Source of the DNA: Saprospiraceae bacterium | GTDB lineage: Bacteria > Bacteroidota > Bacteroidia > Chitinophagales > Saprospiraceae | DNA length: 47,093 nt | Direction: 5' to 3' | Assembly: GCA_016714765.1 (NCBI GenBank) | Contig: JADKCF010000021.1 | Span: 1-47,093 of the forward strand | Part shown: piece by piece, positions 12,223 through 19,449 of the stretch | Layout of the letters: every line of letters begins with the position of its first letter | Position numbering within the stretch: position 1 is the stretch's first letter | The notes under the pieces: generated by a model | Databases searched by the model: none | What the model was told of the DNA's origin: nothing | Seen by the model: the letters and a program-made list of their open reading frames with translations, nothing else | Program-made: the position numbers and the translations under genes

Positions 12223-13557
12223 ATGGCAACACCTCTTACAGTAGCATTTCATACGCTCGGATGTAAGCTCAATTTTTCGGAGACATCCAGTATTCGGAGA
12301 TCTTTCGAAGATCAGGGATATGCTGCTGTGGAGTTTGAAGAGGGTGCAGATATCTATGTCCTCAATACCTGTTCGGTCACTGATTTTGCTGACAAAAAGT
12401 GCAGGTATGAAGTGAGAAGAGCACTCAAGTATTCGCCACAGGCCAAGATAGTAGTAGTGGGATGTTATGCACAGTTAAAACCTCAGGAGATAGCCGAAAT
12501 TCCCGGTGTGGATCTGGTGCTGGGAGCTGCAGAAAAATTTAATATACTTAATTATATAGACGGTATCTCCAAGTCATCTGACAAAGGGATGATCGTGGCA
12601 GGAGAAATCAGAGAAGCCAATTCATTTGTAGATGCCTTTTCATTTGGAGACAGAACCAGATCTTTTCTCAAAGTACAGGATGGCTGTGATTACAAGTGTT
12701 CGTTTTGTACCATTCCACAGGCAAGAGGCCAAAGTCGCAGTGATACAGTCAGCAACGTCATTTCCAATGTAAATAAAATTGCCGGCCTCGGGGTAAAAGA
12801 AATTGTACTTACAGGCGTCAACCTGGGGGACTTTGGTAACGGGACTGAAGTCATCGAAGGTAATAAACCCCAAAAAGAAGCTTTGTTTATAGATCTTATC
12901 AGGCAACTAGACCTTGTACAAGGCATAGAGAGATACAGAATTTCCTCAATAGAGCCTAATTTGCTGACTAAAGAAATCATAGATTTTGTCGCTTCGTCTG
13001 ACACTTTTGTACCGCACTTTCATATTCCATTGCAGTCGGGAAGTGACAGGATACTCAAAGCAATGAGAAGAAGATACCAGAAAGACTTATATGCTCAAAG
13101 GGTTGAATGGATCAAACAAGCTATGCCTCACTGTTGTATAGGTGTAGATGTGATAGTAGGTTTTCCGGGAGAGACAGAAGAGGAATTTTTAGAAACCTAT
13201 CATTTTTTGCATAGTTTGGACATATCTTATTTGCATGTGTTTACTTACTCTGAGAGAGCCAATACTCCTGCCGCAGAAATGGATGAGCCTGTGCCAATGG
13301 AAATCAGACGCCGGCGCAATGAAACCCTCAGAATTCTTTCACAGAAAAAAAGACTCGCTTTTATTGAACCTCATTTTGGCAGTGTGAGAGAAGTCCTCTT
13401 CGAACACTCCGGTACAGACGGAATCATGCACGGCTTTACTGACAATTATATTAAAGTATCACTTCCGCTTGATGAAAAACTAATCAATCAAATTTCAAAA
13501 GTAAAACTGCTGCATATGGATGATTCCTGCGAAACAGTCATATCAGAGCTTTGTTAA
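12223..13557 (+). CDS. mtaB: tRNA (N6-L-threonylcarbamoyladenosine(37)-C2)-methylthiotransferase MtaB
   Basis: MtaB is a radical SAM enzyme that methylthiolates t6A37 in ANN-decoding tRNAs to make ms2t6A. The UPF0004 domain shows its three cluster cysteines C14 (TLGCKLN), C50 (NTCSVT) and C81 (GCYAQ). The radical SAM triad is C155-x3-C159-x2-C162 in GCDYKCSFC, and IPLQSGSD and GFPGETEEEF follow. The C-terminal part (from about residue 375) fits a TRAM-type RNA-binding region. The length of 444 residues is normal and the gene is uninterrupted. The TLGCKLN start favours MtaB over MiaB or RimO. It sits between the penicillin-binding protein and VanZ-like genes on the same strand, probably as part of one transcription unit. 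Confidence 0.93.
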   Translation: MATPLTVAFHTLGCKLNFSETSSIRRSFEDQGYAAVEFEEGADIYVLNTCSVTDFADKKCRYEVRRALKYSPQAKIVVVGCYAQLKPQEIAEIPGVDLVLGAAEKFNILNYIDGISKSSDKGMIVAGEIREANSFVDAFSFGDRTRSFLKVQDGCDYKCSFCTIPQARGQSRSDTVSNVISNVNKIAGLGVKEIVLTGVNLGDFGNGTEVIEGNKPQKEALFIDLIRQLDLVQGIERYRISSIEPNLLTKEIIDFVASSDTFVPHFHIPLQSGSDRILKAMRRRYQKDLYAQRVEWIKQAMPHCCIGVDVIVGFPGETEEEFLETYHFLHSLDISYLHVFTYSERANTPAAEMDEPVPMEIRRRRNETLRILSQKKRLAFIEPHFGSVREVLFEHSGTDGIMHGFTDNYIKVSLPLDEKLINQISKVKLLHMDDSCETVISELC

Positions 13558-13628
13558 AAAAAAAATAAAAAAACAAATTGACCGCACACCAAAAACAAGG
13601 CTACCGACATCTTACTAATAAACTCAGA

Positions 13629-13982
13629 ATGCTGAGCGACAGGTTTTACATCATTTCGGCAGTATGTTGGACATTGCTTACAGTTTATCTATCTTTGATT
13701 TCTGCGAGATCAGCATCTGCATTTAATGTGTGGGACTTTGTAGGGTTTGACAAATTAGCTCATTTGGTGTTTTATACCATGTTTTCATTTTTATGGTGTA
13801 TGGCATTGAGGAAAAAAGAAATCAACTTTTCGAATGTATTATTTTTTTCGATTTCTTTTGGTATATTAATGGAAATTTGTCAACTTTACCCCTTTTCAAA
13901 CGGAAGATCTTTTGAGCTTATGATATTATAACAATATTTGGGTCTTAAATATAGGTTGATATTATTTAAAAAAATTTATTAA
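13629..13982 (+). CDS. VanZ-like family membrane protein; frameshifted near the C-terminus
   Basis: VanZ-like proteins are small multi-pass membrane proteins; apart from the founding teicoplanin-resistance VanZ their function is unclear. I choose ATG 13629 (MLSDRFYIISAV) over the upstream TTG at 13578. Family features are the GFDKLAHLVFYTMFSFLW block, the EICQLYPFSNGRSFELMD block, and three predicted membrane segments. The open frame stops at 13931, but restoring one base after ATG at about 13922 and one in the following AAC/ATATT run gives FELMDIITNILGLKYR and a stop at 13982. That is 7 bases before tonB. With so few residues the assignment rests mainly on the two motif blocks. Confidence 0.75.
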
Positions 13983-13989
13983 TTAACAG

Positions 13990-14901
13990 ATGTTCAAAGA
14001 ATTAGGAAGTTCTCACAAGTGTCACCTTGACATTTTGGCTCTGGTTTTACTGACAATCGGTTTGATCGTTTACTTCAAACGAAAATACAGATCATATGGT
14101 TTTCAGGAATTGATGGATGCAAACAAAAATGTGAAAGCAAAATCATTGAGTGAAAGGACGAAATTTCCTGAAGTCGACGTATTTAAAAATGCCGGCAGTT
14201 TTTTCAACTTTGGTATGGCCGCTGCAGTAGCTTTGTCCCTTGTCGCCATAAGTTGGACTACTTATGAGAAAAAAATCGTAGTAGACCTCAAAGATTTAGT
14301 ACTCGAAGATGAAGTGGAAGTCGAAGTACCTCGTACTGCTGAACCGCCACCGCCACCACCACCGCCACCACCGCCTGTTATTCAGGAAGTTCCTGATACA
14401 GAGGTGATCGAAGATCAGCCGGAATTTGTGGATAATAGTGTCACAGAAGAGACTAAAGTAGATGTACCCGTAGTGGAGAAAAAGGCACCGCCACCGCCAC
14501 CGCCACCGCCACCACCTGCACCAGTTGAAGAAGAAATATTCAAAGTAGTAGAGCAGATGCCTAGATTTCCAGGTTGTGAGGACAAAGGTACTGACAAAGA
14601 AAAAGAAGATTGTGCCAAAGGTAAAATGTTGGAATACATCTATAAGAATCTGAAATATCCTGCTATAGCAAGAGAAAACGGAGTGGAAGGTCAGGTTGTA
14701 CTACAGTTTGTAGTAGACAAAGACGGTTCTATTACAGATGCCAAAATTGTAAGAGATATCGGAGCCGGTTGTGGTACTGCTGCAGAGACTGTAGTCAACG
14801 GTATGAACAATATGGGACAGAAGTGGATACCGGGCAAACAAAGAGGTCGTCCAGTAAGAGTACTTTACACCCTTCCTGTTAAGTTCAAACTCGAAGGATA
14901 A
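13990..14901 (+). CDS. tonB: Energy transducer TonB with two proline tracts and an N-terminal extension
   Basis: TonB couples the inner-membrane proton gradient to outer-membrane receptors. The TonB C-terminal domain covers about residues 215-303 (YPAIARENGVEGQVVLQF, then VDKDGSITDAKIVRDIG and VLYTLPVKF). A spacer holds two uninterrupted Pro runs (119-129 and 167-176) separated by acidic sequence, which suits spanning the periplasm. Two hydrophobic segments occur: 14-29 and 73-88. Classic Bacteroidota TonBs have only the second kind, so either this protein has an extra N-terminal membrane segment or translation starts at M42 (14113). It follows the VanZ-like gene by 7 bases and ends in a strong terminator. 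It may serve the receptor at 5.6-8.3 kb, but genomes of this group carry several tonB genes. Confidence 0.88.
   Translation: MFKELGSSHKCHLDILALVLLTIGLIVYFKRKYRSYGFQELMDANKNVKAKSLSERTKFPEVDVFKNAGSFFNFGMAAAVALSLVAISWTTYEKKIVVDLKDLVLEDEVEVEVPRTAEPPPPPPPPPPPVIQEVPDTEVIEDQPEFVDNSVTEETKVDVPVVEKKAPPPPPPPPPPAPVEEEIFKVVEQMPRFPGCEDKGTDKEKEDCAKGKMLEYIYKNLKYPAIARENGVEGQVVLQFVVDKDGSITDAKIVRDIGAGCGTAAETVVNGMNNMGQKWIPGKQRGRPVRVLYTLPVKFKLEG
14344..14517 (+). repeat. Two CCN (proline) microsatellites inside tonB
   Basis: Bases 14344-14376 and 14488-14517 are runs of 11 and 10 CCN codons, almost all CCG or CCA. Both stay in frame. Such triplet tracts change length easily without breaking the frame. Confidence 0.85.
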
Positions 14902-14924
14902 GAATTAGAATAAAGTGTTTTCAA

Positions 14925-14957
14925 GGGAGTAAAAATGAAATTTTTACTCCCTTTTTT
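14925..14957 (+). terminator. Rho-independent terminator after tonB
   Basis: GGGAGTAAAAAT (14925-14936) and ATTTTTACTCCC (14940-14951) form a perfect 12-bp stem with a GAA loop, followed by six T. It lies 24 bases after the tonB stop and ends the mtaB-vanZ-tonB transcript. Confidence 0.92.
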
Positions 14958-15024
14958 AATTTTTTAAAATTCTGATTAGTAAGGGTATATTAAGAACAGT
15001 ACTGTTTTACTTAATGAAAGCAGA

Positions 15025-15582
15025 TTATTTTTTCCACTTAATGTTGCATCCGGCGCCTGGATATTGTTTGGTCAGGGGTTGTTCTCCTCTTAGCAATAAA
15101 TCAAGAGCAAGTCTAAGATCTTTTCCATTTAATGGTTTGTCATTACCTGGTCTTGACTCATCCAGTCTCCCACGATAGTATAGCTTATGCTCACTATCAA
15201 AAACAAAAATATCAGGTGTACAAGCAGCATCATATGCTCTGGCGGTATCCTGGCTCTCATCATACAGATAGGGAAAGGGGTATTGTAAAACCTTGGCAAT
15301 CATTTTCATTTTATCTGGAGAATCATCAGGATAATGGACTATATCATTGCTACTGATAGCCGAAAAACCAATTCCTTTCGAGATATACTCATTTGCTAAG
15401 CGTACTAATTCTGCATTGACATGAATTACATAAGGACAATGATTACATAAAAATAGTATAACGGTTCCATTTTCGCCTTTTATGTCGGCCCAGGATTTGT
15501 GCTTACCAGATACTGTGTCAGGAAGATAAAAATCTGGTGCGACCATATTTAGATGTGGCATATTTGATTCAGTCAGGGACAT
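15025..15582 (-). CDS. Thioredoxin-fold / peroxiredoxin-like (AhpC-TSA type) cytosolic protein
   Basis: The protein has a thioredoxin fold with a CxxC-type site, C46-N-H-C49 in LFLCNHCPYV, placed as in the PRX_like1 group of thioredoxin-family proteins. Other family signatures are the start APDFYLPDT, SSNDIVHYPDDSPDKM, the TPDIFVFD cis-Pro region, YRGRLDESRPGND, and the typical GCNIKWK end. It has 185 residues, no signal peptide and an intact frame, so it is likely a cytosolic thiol-dependent oxidoreductase or peroxidase; the substrate is unknown. It stands alone on the minus strand, convergent with tonB and divergent from truA, with its own promoter box. Confidence 0.88.
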   Translation of the reverse strand: MSLTESNMPHLNMVAPDFYLPDTVSGKHKSWADIKGENGTVILFLCNHCPYVIHVNAELVRLANEYISKGIGFSAISSNDIVHYPDDSPDKMKMIAKVLQYPFPYLYDESQDTARAYDAACTPDIFVFDSEHKLYYRGRLDESRPGNDKPLNGKDLRLALDLLLRGEQPLTKQYPGAGCNIKWKK

Positions 15583-15604
15583 ATTTTATATTGGTATTAT
15601 GTCG

Positions 15605-15612
15605 CAAAATTA
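15605..15612 (-). promoter_or_regulatory. Putative -7 promoter box (TAATTTTG) for the thioredoxin-like gene
   Basis: The minus strand reads TAATTTTGCG, a full match to TAnnTTTG, 22 bases ahead of the ATG at 15582. The rest of the 281-base gap up to truA shows no gene or clear structure. Confidence 0.5.
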
Positions 15613-15863
15613 CAACTTTTAATGGATTTTGCCACGCTTGTTTACGATTCCACTCAATACCAGGTTGTATTTCACCAACTTTTTCTTTCTCTTGTTTCCT
15701 ATTTATTTCTAATGAGTCAGTTGATAGCCCCGGTAGAAACGCATTCTGGGTAGTAAAAGCTTAGTTTTTTTCTGATAATTTTATCTCTGCAAAATATAAA
15801 TTTTGACATATTTGTAAATATATAAGCAATTAGAATTTTATTTGTCAGAATATTTGAAAAGAG

Positions 15864-16640
15864 ATGAGATATTTTCTGCACCTGTCATATAAAGGAACAG
15901 CCTACAAAGGATGGCAACGGCAAAACAATGCTACCCCTTGTGTACAAGAAGTACTGGAAAGTACACTACACAAAATGACAAATAAAAAAATGAGTCTAAT
16001 GGGTTGTGGACGTACGGATGCAGGCGTACATGCCATGCAATATTTTGCACATTTTGACTACGAAGCAGAATGGCATTATGATCCCGTAGAAAGGCTCAAC
16101 AGAATGTTGCCACATGATATTTCCGTATTTGAACTCATTCCCGTACATGAAAGAGCGCACAGCAGATATGATGCAATACAGAGAAGTTATGAATACCATT
16201 TGCATCTGGAACCCAATGCCTATTTGTCACCGATTAGCCTGTGGTTTGATGGCCCGAAACTTGATTTTGAAGCCATCAATGCAGGACTGGCAACTATACA
16301 TCAAACGAGGGATTTCGGTCACCTTTGTCTGACACCGGATAAGTTTAACAACACCTTGTGTAATATATATAGTTCAAAATTAAAAATCAGTGAAGATGGC
16401 AAGCAAATTTGTTTTATGTTTTCTGCCAACAGATTTTTGAAATCAATGATCAGAATGATTGTGGCCAGATTAATGGCACTCGGTGAGGGTAGAATCAATA
16501 TAGAGGAATTCGCCGATTCTAAATCGAATAATCAGATGTTGAAATTTAGAACGATGGCAGGTCCACAGGGACTCCACCTATCCAAAATTGTGTACCCATA
16601 TCTAGAAAGAGATGTCCAACCTGCTTTTTTAATGAGATGA
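15864..16640 (+). CDS. truA: tRNA pseudouridine synthase A (TruA)
   Basis: TruA converts U38-U40 in the anticodon stem of tRNAs to pseudouridine. The catalytic aspartate is D52 in CGRTDAGVHA. Other signatures are the start RYFLHLSYKGTAYKGWQRQ, RRSYEY-type sequence (IQRSYEYHL) in mid-protein, and FLKSMIRMIV near the end. The length of 258 residues is normal and the gene is uninterrupted. The start ATG at 15864 directly precedes the conserved first strand. It is followed 36 bases later by the TMTC-like gene, which has its own promoter box. Confidence 0.95.
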   Translation: MRYFLHLSYKGTAYKGWQRQNNATPCVQEVLESTLHKMTNKKMSLMGCGRTDAGVHAMQYFAHFDYEAEWHYDPVERLNRMLPHDISVFELIPVHERAHSRYDAIQRSYEYHLHLEPNAYLSPISLWFDGPKLDFEAINAGLATIHQTRDFGHLCLTPDKFNNTLCNIYSSKLKISEDGKQICFMFSANRFLKSMIRMIVARLMALGEGRINIEEFADSKSNNQMLKFRTMAGPQGLHLSKIVYPYLERDVQPAFLMR

Positions 16641-16645
16641 TTATT

Positions 16646-16653
16646 TATTTTTG
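16646..16653 (+). promoter_or_regulatory. Putative -7 promoter box (TATTTTTG) for the TMTC-like gene
   Basis: TATTTTTG matches TAnnTTTG and lies just after the truA stop, 23 bases before ATG 16677. A purine-rich AAAGGAAAG stands before the start, which is unusual in a genome with few recognisable ribosome binding sites. Confidence 0.45.
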
Positions 16654-16676
16654 CAAACTTATAAAAGGAAAGAATC

Positions 16677-18562
16677 ATGGCAAAAACCAACTCAAAGCCA
16701 ACCCATACAACTAGCAAAGACAGAAATCATGAAGTCACTACTTCTGGCAAACTTCAAATGACCATATGCGCTATACTGTTTTTAGTGGGAATTATGGTGT
16801 ACGCAAACACATTGCATCATTCATTTGTCCTGGATGATCCATTGGCAATCGGTTTGAATAAAAATGTAACTTCCGGGTTATCTGGAATAGATGATATAAT
16901 CAGAGGCGGTTATCGTGAAAATAACTTTGGCGGAAAGCTTTACAGACCTGTATCTCTCATACTGTTTGCTGCAGAATGGTCATTATCTCCTGACAATCCT
17001 GTCATTCACCATTTTTTTAATATCATTTGGTTTTCTTTATGTGTAGTATTCATCTATCTGGTTACAAGCAGGTGGTTAGGCCCAAAAAACATAGTGTTGC
17101 CATTGATCATAAGTGTCATTTTTGCTGTACACCCCATACATACTGAAGTGGTAGCCAATATAAAATCCAGAGACGAGATCATGGCGTTGTTTTTTATACT
17201 TGCCAGTCTGCTATCATGGGACAAATATTTTGAAGTAATGAAAAAAAGGTTCATAATACTTTCTATGATATTGTACTTTTTGGCTCTTATTTCAAAGGAG
17301 AGTGCTATAACTATGTTTCCGCTTTTGGAATGACTGTATGGTTTATATATAGACAGACCTGGAGAGCCAGCCTTTCTAAAGGTACATTGTTTGTAATACC
17401 TGTGATCCTGCTGTTTGTAATACGACACGCCATTTTTGGAGGTAGTCCTGATGTTTTGGTAGATGTCATGGACAATCCCATCGTTGCCGCAACAGGTATG
17501 CTTCAGCATTTTGCTACATCGATGCTGATACTTGGTAAATACTTATTTCTTGAAATTTGCCCCTGGCCACTATCCAGTGATTACAGTTATCAGGTCATAC
17601 CTTTAGTGGGACTGAATGATTGGAGGGTATGGACAAGCATATTAGTACATCTTGGTTTACTTCTATTTGCAATCAAGGGAATGAGAGATAAGCAAATTAT
17701 TGCCATGATGATTCTGTCTTATTTAATGGCCATAGTTTTGTATTGCCAGATACCTGTAGTCATAGGGACTATGTTTGGAGAGCGCCTTGCCTTTTTGCCT
17801 TCGTTGTGGTTTATCTGCACTATTTCCTATCTGGCAGGGAGGCTCTGGCTGACGGAGTATAATGGTGGTGATATAAAACAATATCTTGTTAAAAATAAAC
17901 TTTTTCTTGCAGGGGCAATTGGTATAACCCTTCTATTTGGTTTCATCACGATGGAACGAAATCGGGATTGGAAAGACAATCTCACTCTTTTCACAAAAGA
18001 TGCAGCTACATATCCTCAAAGTGTTAGGCTAAATAACGGTGCTGCAGAGCAAATACTCCAGGCCTCAGACAAAGCAGGGCTTAAGGAAGAAGAGGTCAAC
18101 ACAATGTTATCACAGGCAGAAAAATATTGTGATGCCATCATGAAAATAAAACCTGTAGCTACAGCATATCTTACCATGGGCAATATCAGGCTCAAACAAA
18201 AAAGATATGATGAAGCGATTAAGTATTATGATCAGGTAAATGACTTGAAAGCAATAGTGGACGCAAATAAGGCATTATCATATCGTGAAATGGGTAGAAA
18301 TGCAGGCCAAAATGAACAAAACCTCCCTAAATCCCAGGAATTACTAACAAAATCTCTGGCTCTTAATGATGCCGATGCTGAAACCTGGTTTCTCATGGGA
18401 GTATCCTACGGAATGAGTGGAAATCATCAGAAAGCGGCCGAACATTTTGAAAAAGCTTACGCCTTAAAACCAGGATCAGAGTACGCAAAGAATGTCGTTA
18501 TGGCATATCAGATGCTGGGAAATCAGGCCAAAGTAATGGAGTATCAAAAACTAATAAAATAG
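16677..18562 (+). CDS. TMTC-like GT-C membrane protein with C-terminal TPR repeats; one frameshift
   Basis: This is a polytopic inner-membrane protein followed by TPR repeats, the architecture of the eukaryotic TMTC (GT105) O-mannosyltransferases and their bacterial relatives. Family-like motifs are YANTLHHSFVLDDPLAI (the DD pair matches the GT-C acidic loop), LYRPVS, FAVHPIHTEVVANIKSRDE, SKESAIT and GERLAFLPSLWF. TPR-like helices run from about 18050 to 18540. The open frames 16677-17333 and 17330-18562 overlap by ATGA, but neither makes a complete protein. Removing one base near 17327 (TTTTGGAATG) joins PL to GMTVWFIY, so I treat it as one gene. Transferase activity and acceptor are not shown by sequence alone. 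Confidence 0.8.
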
Positions 18563-18566
18563 AAAA

Positions 18567-18614
18567 TTGAACAAAAGAAGGATTCTTGGTGACAATAACC
18601 CCTCTTTTGTTCAA
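18567..18614. terminator. Hairpin between convergent genes, probable bidirectional terminator
   Basis: TTGAACAAAAGA (18567-18578) pairs perfectly with TCTTTTGTTCAA (18603-18614) around a 24-base loop. It lies just after the stop of the TMTC-like gene and just past the end of the basic protein gene on the other strand. The following minus-strand sequence is T-rich, so termination of the minus-strand gene is the better fit. Confidence 0.65.
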
Positions 18615-18618
18615 TGGA

Positions 18619-18867
18619 TTAAAAAACCCTCCTTCTTTCTTTGCGCAACATCCTTTTTTCTCTAGGTGTAACTTTTCCATCCGCCAAAGCCATACGTTTC
18701 ATAGAGCGTATGTGGCGTTTTTTCATTTTTTTGCACGGTCCACCGGCTTTTCTAATGTCATTTCTTTCGATTCTTCTTCCGTCGGCAACGGCTCTGTTTG
18801 CCTGACTGTATCCTGACAAAAAGGTAGATACGATTAAAAACACTGCAATGATGACTGATCTTCTCAT
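18619..18867 (-). CDS. Small exported, highly basic protein of unknown function
   Basis: This 82-residue reading frame begins MRRSVIIAVFLIVSTFLSG, a clear signal peptide with a likely cut after GYSQ. The mature part of about 60 residues is about one third Arg and Lys. It contains a single Cys (GGPCKKMKK) and a helical-looking end, LADGKVTPREKRMLRKERRR, in which DGKVTP...E recalls short acidic/EF-hand-like loops. I do not recognise the family. The antisense frame is phenylalanine-rich and has no signal, which favours the minus strand. The 3' end runs into the hairpin at 18567-18614. An extremely basic exported peptide could bind an acidic surface polymer or extracellular DNA, but that is inference. 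Confidence 0.6.
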   Translation of the reverse strand: MRRSVIIAVFLIVSTFLSGYSQANRAVADGRRIERNDIRKAGGPCKKMKKRHIRSMKRMALADGKVTPREKRMLRKERRRVF

Positions 18868-19016
18868 TTTTTTATATTTAAAGTGATTTAAAATGTATGG
18901 CTAAGACATGCAGAACTTTGCCAGGTTTAAAATAGGAAAGGCTTTTTAACTATTGTTTAACTTAGAAGGGAATTTATTCCGTTACAAAAGTGTTTTTAAG
19001 AAAAAATAATAACGAA

Positions 19017-19298
19017 ATGGTACAAACATTCAAGACACTTACGATAATTGTGTTGGTTATACTCGTTTTTTCCAGTTGTGCAGAAAGACAGGATGTAGAG
19101 GCGTGTGTTGAAGGAGGAGCATATGGATTTTTGGGGGGATTGCTGCATGGTATCATAGCACCTATAGGGCTGATTGGCATGTTGTTTAAAGACGACATAA
19201 CCGTATTTGCAACAAATAACAATGGATTTTGGTATGCCTTTGGGTTTTTGATAGGCAGTGGTGGATGGGGAATACTAGCAGGTAAATCTAGAAAATAA
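19017..19298 (+). CDS. Small glycine-rich lipoprotein of unknown function
   Basis: The preferred start is ATG 19017 (MVQTFKTLTIIVLVILVF) rather than an in-frame upstream codon. The lipobox is FSSC, giving a mature protein of about 75 residues. The rest has two short hydrophobic, Gly-rich stretches (GFLGGLLHGIIAPIGLIGMLF and FWYAFGFLIGSGGWG) around DDITVFATNNNG. This layout, with the HGIIAP...FKDDI...NNNGFWYAFGF pattern, resembles a small conserved protein I have seen in Bacteroidota, but I know no function. It stands alone, with no clear promoter match in the 149-base gap before it. Confidence 0.65.
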   Translation: MVQTFKTLTIIVLVILVFSSCAERQDVEACVEGGAYGFLGGLLHGIIAPIGLIGMLFKDDITVFATNNNGFWYAFGFLIGSGGWGILAGKSRK

Positions 19299-19398
19299 AA
19301 AGACTTAGAACTGTATTAGAGACTTTTCCGAGAATCATTGTTTTGTCATTTATTTAAAAAATATGTGGGACATAAAACTGAAATCTCGATTTTATTCT

Positions 19399-19412
19399 AT
19401 CTTGCGCAAGAT
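19399..19412. promoter_or_regulatory. Perfect 14-bp palindrome upstream of the lipoprotein/DUF5723 operon
   Basis: ATCTTGCGCAAGAT is an exact inverted repeat, centred about 44 bases before ATG 19450. TATCTTGC inside it resembles a degenerate -7 box. It is a plausible operator; no regulator is identified. Confidence 0.4.
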
Positions 19413-19449
19413 TTACGCCATGTTATTTTAAAAAATTAATCTAACTGTC

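Noticed and set aside
14415..14639. Minus-strand reading frame with a polyglycine run
   Set aside because: It is the antisense of the CCN proline tract of tonB.
14991..15014. AACAGTACTGTT palindrome near the end of the thioredoxin-like gene, as a terminator
   Set aside because: The 12-base palindrome leaves no room for a loop and has only weak flanking pairing and no clear T run on the minus strand.
15537..15764. Plus-strand 75-residue frame in the gap before truA
   Set aside because: It begins antisense inside the thioredoxin-like gene, has no recognisable motif, and covers the promoter of that gene.
17330..17333. ATGA overlap suggesting two coupled genes (16677-17333 and 17330-18562)
   Set aside because: Neither half is a complete family member; one base change near 17327 gives a continuous membrane protein, so it is one frameshifted gene.
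18586..18816. Plus-strand 76-residue frame
   Set aside because: Phenylalanine-rich with no signal or motif; it is antisense to the Arg/Lys-rich exported protein and runs through the terminator hairpin.
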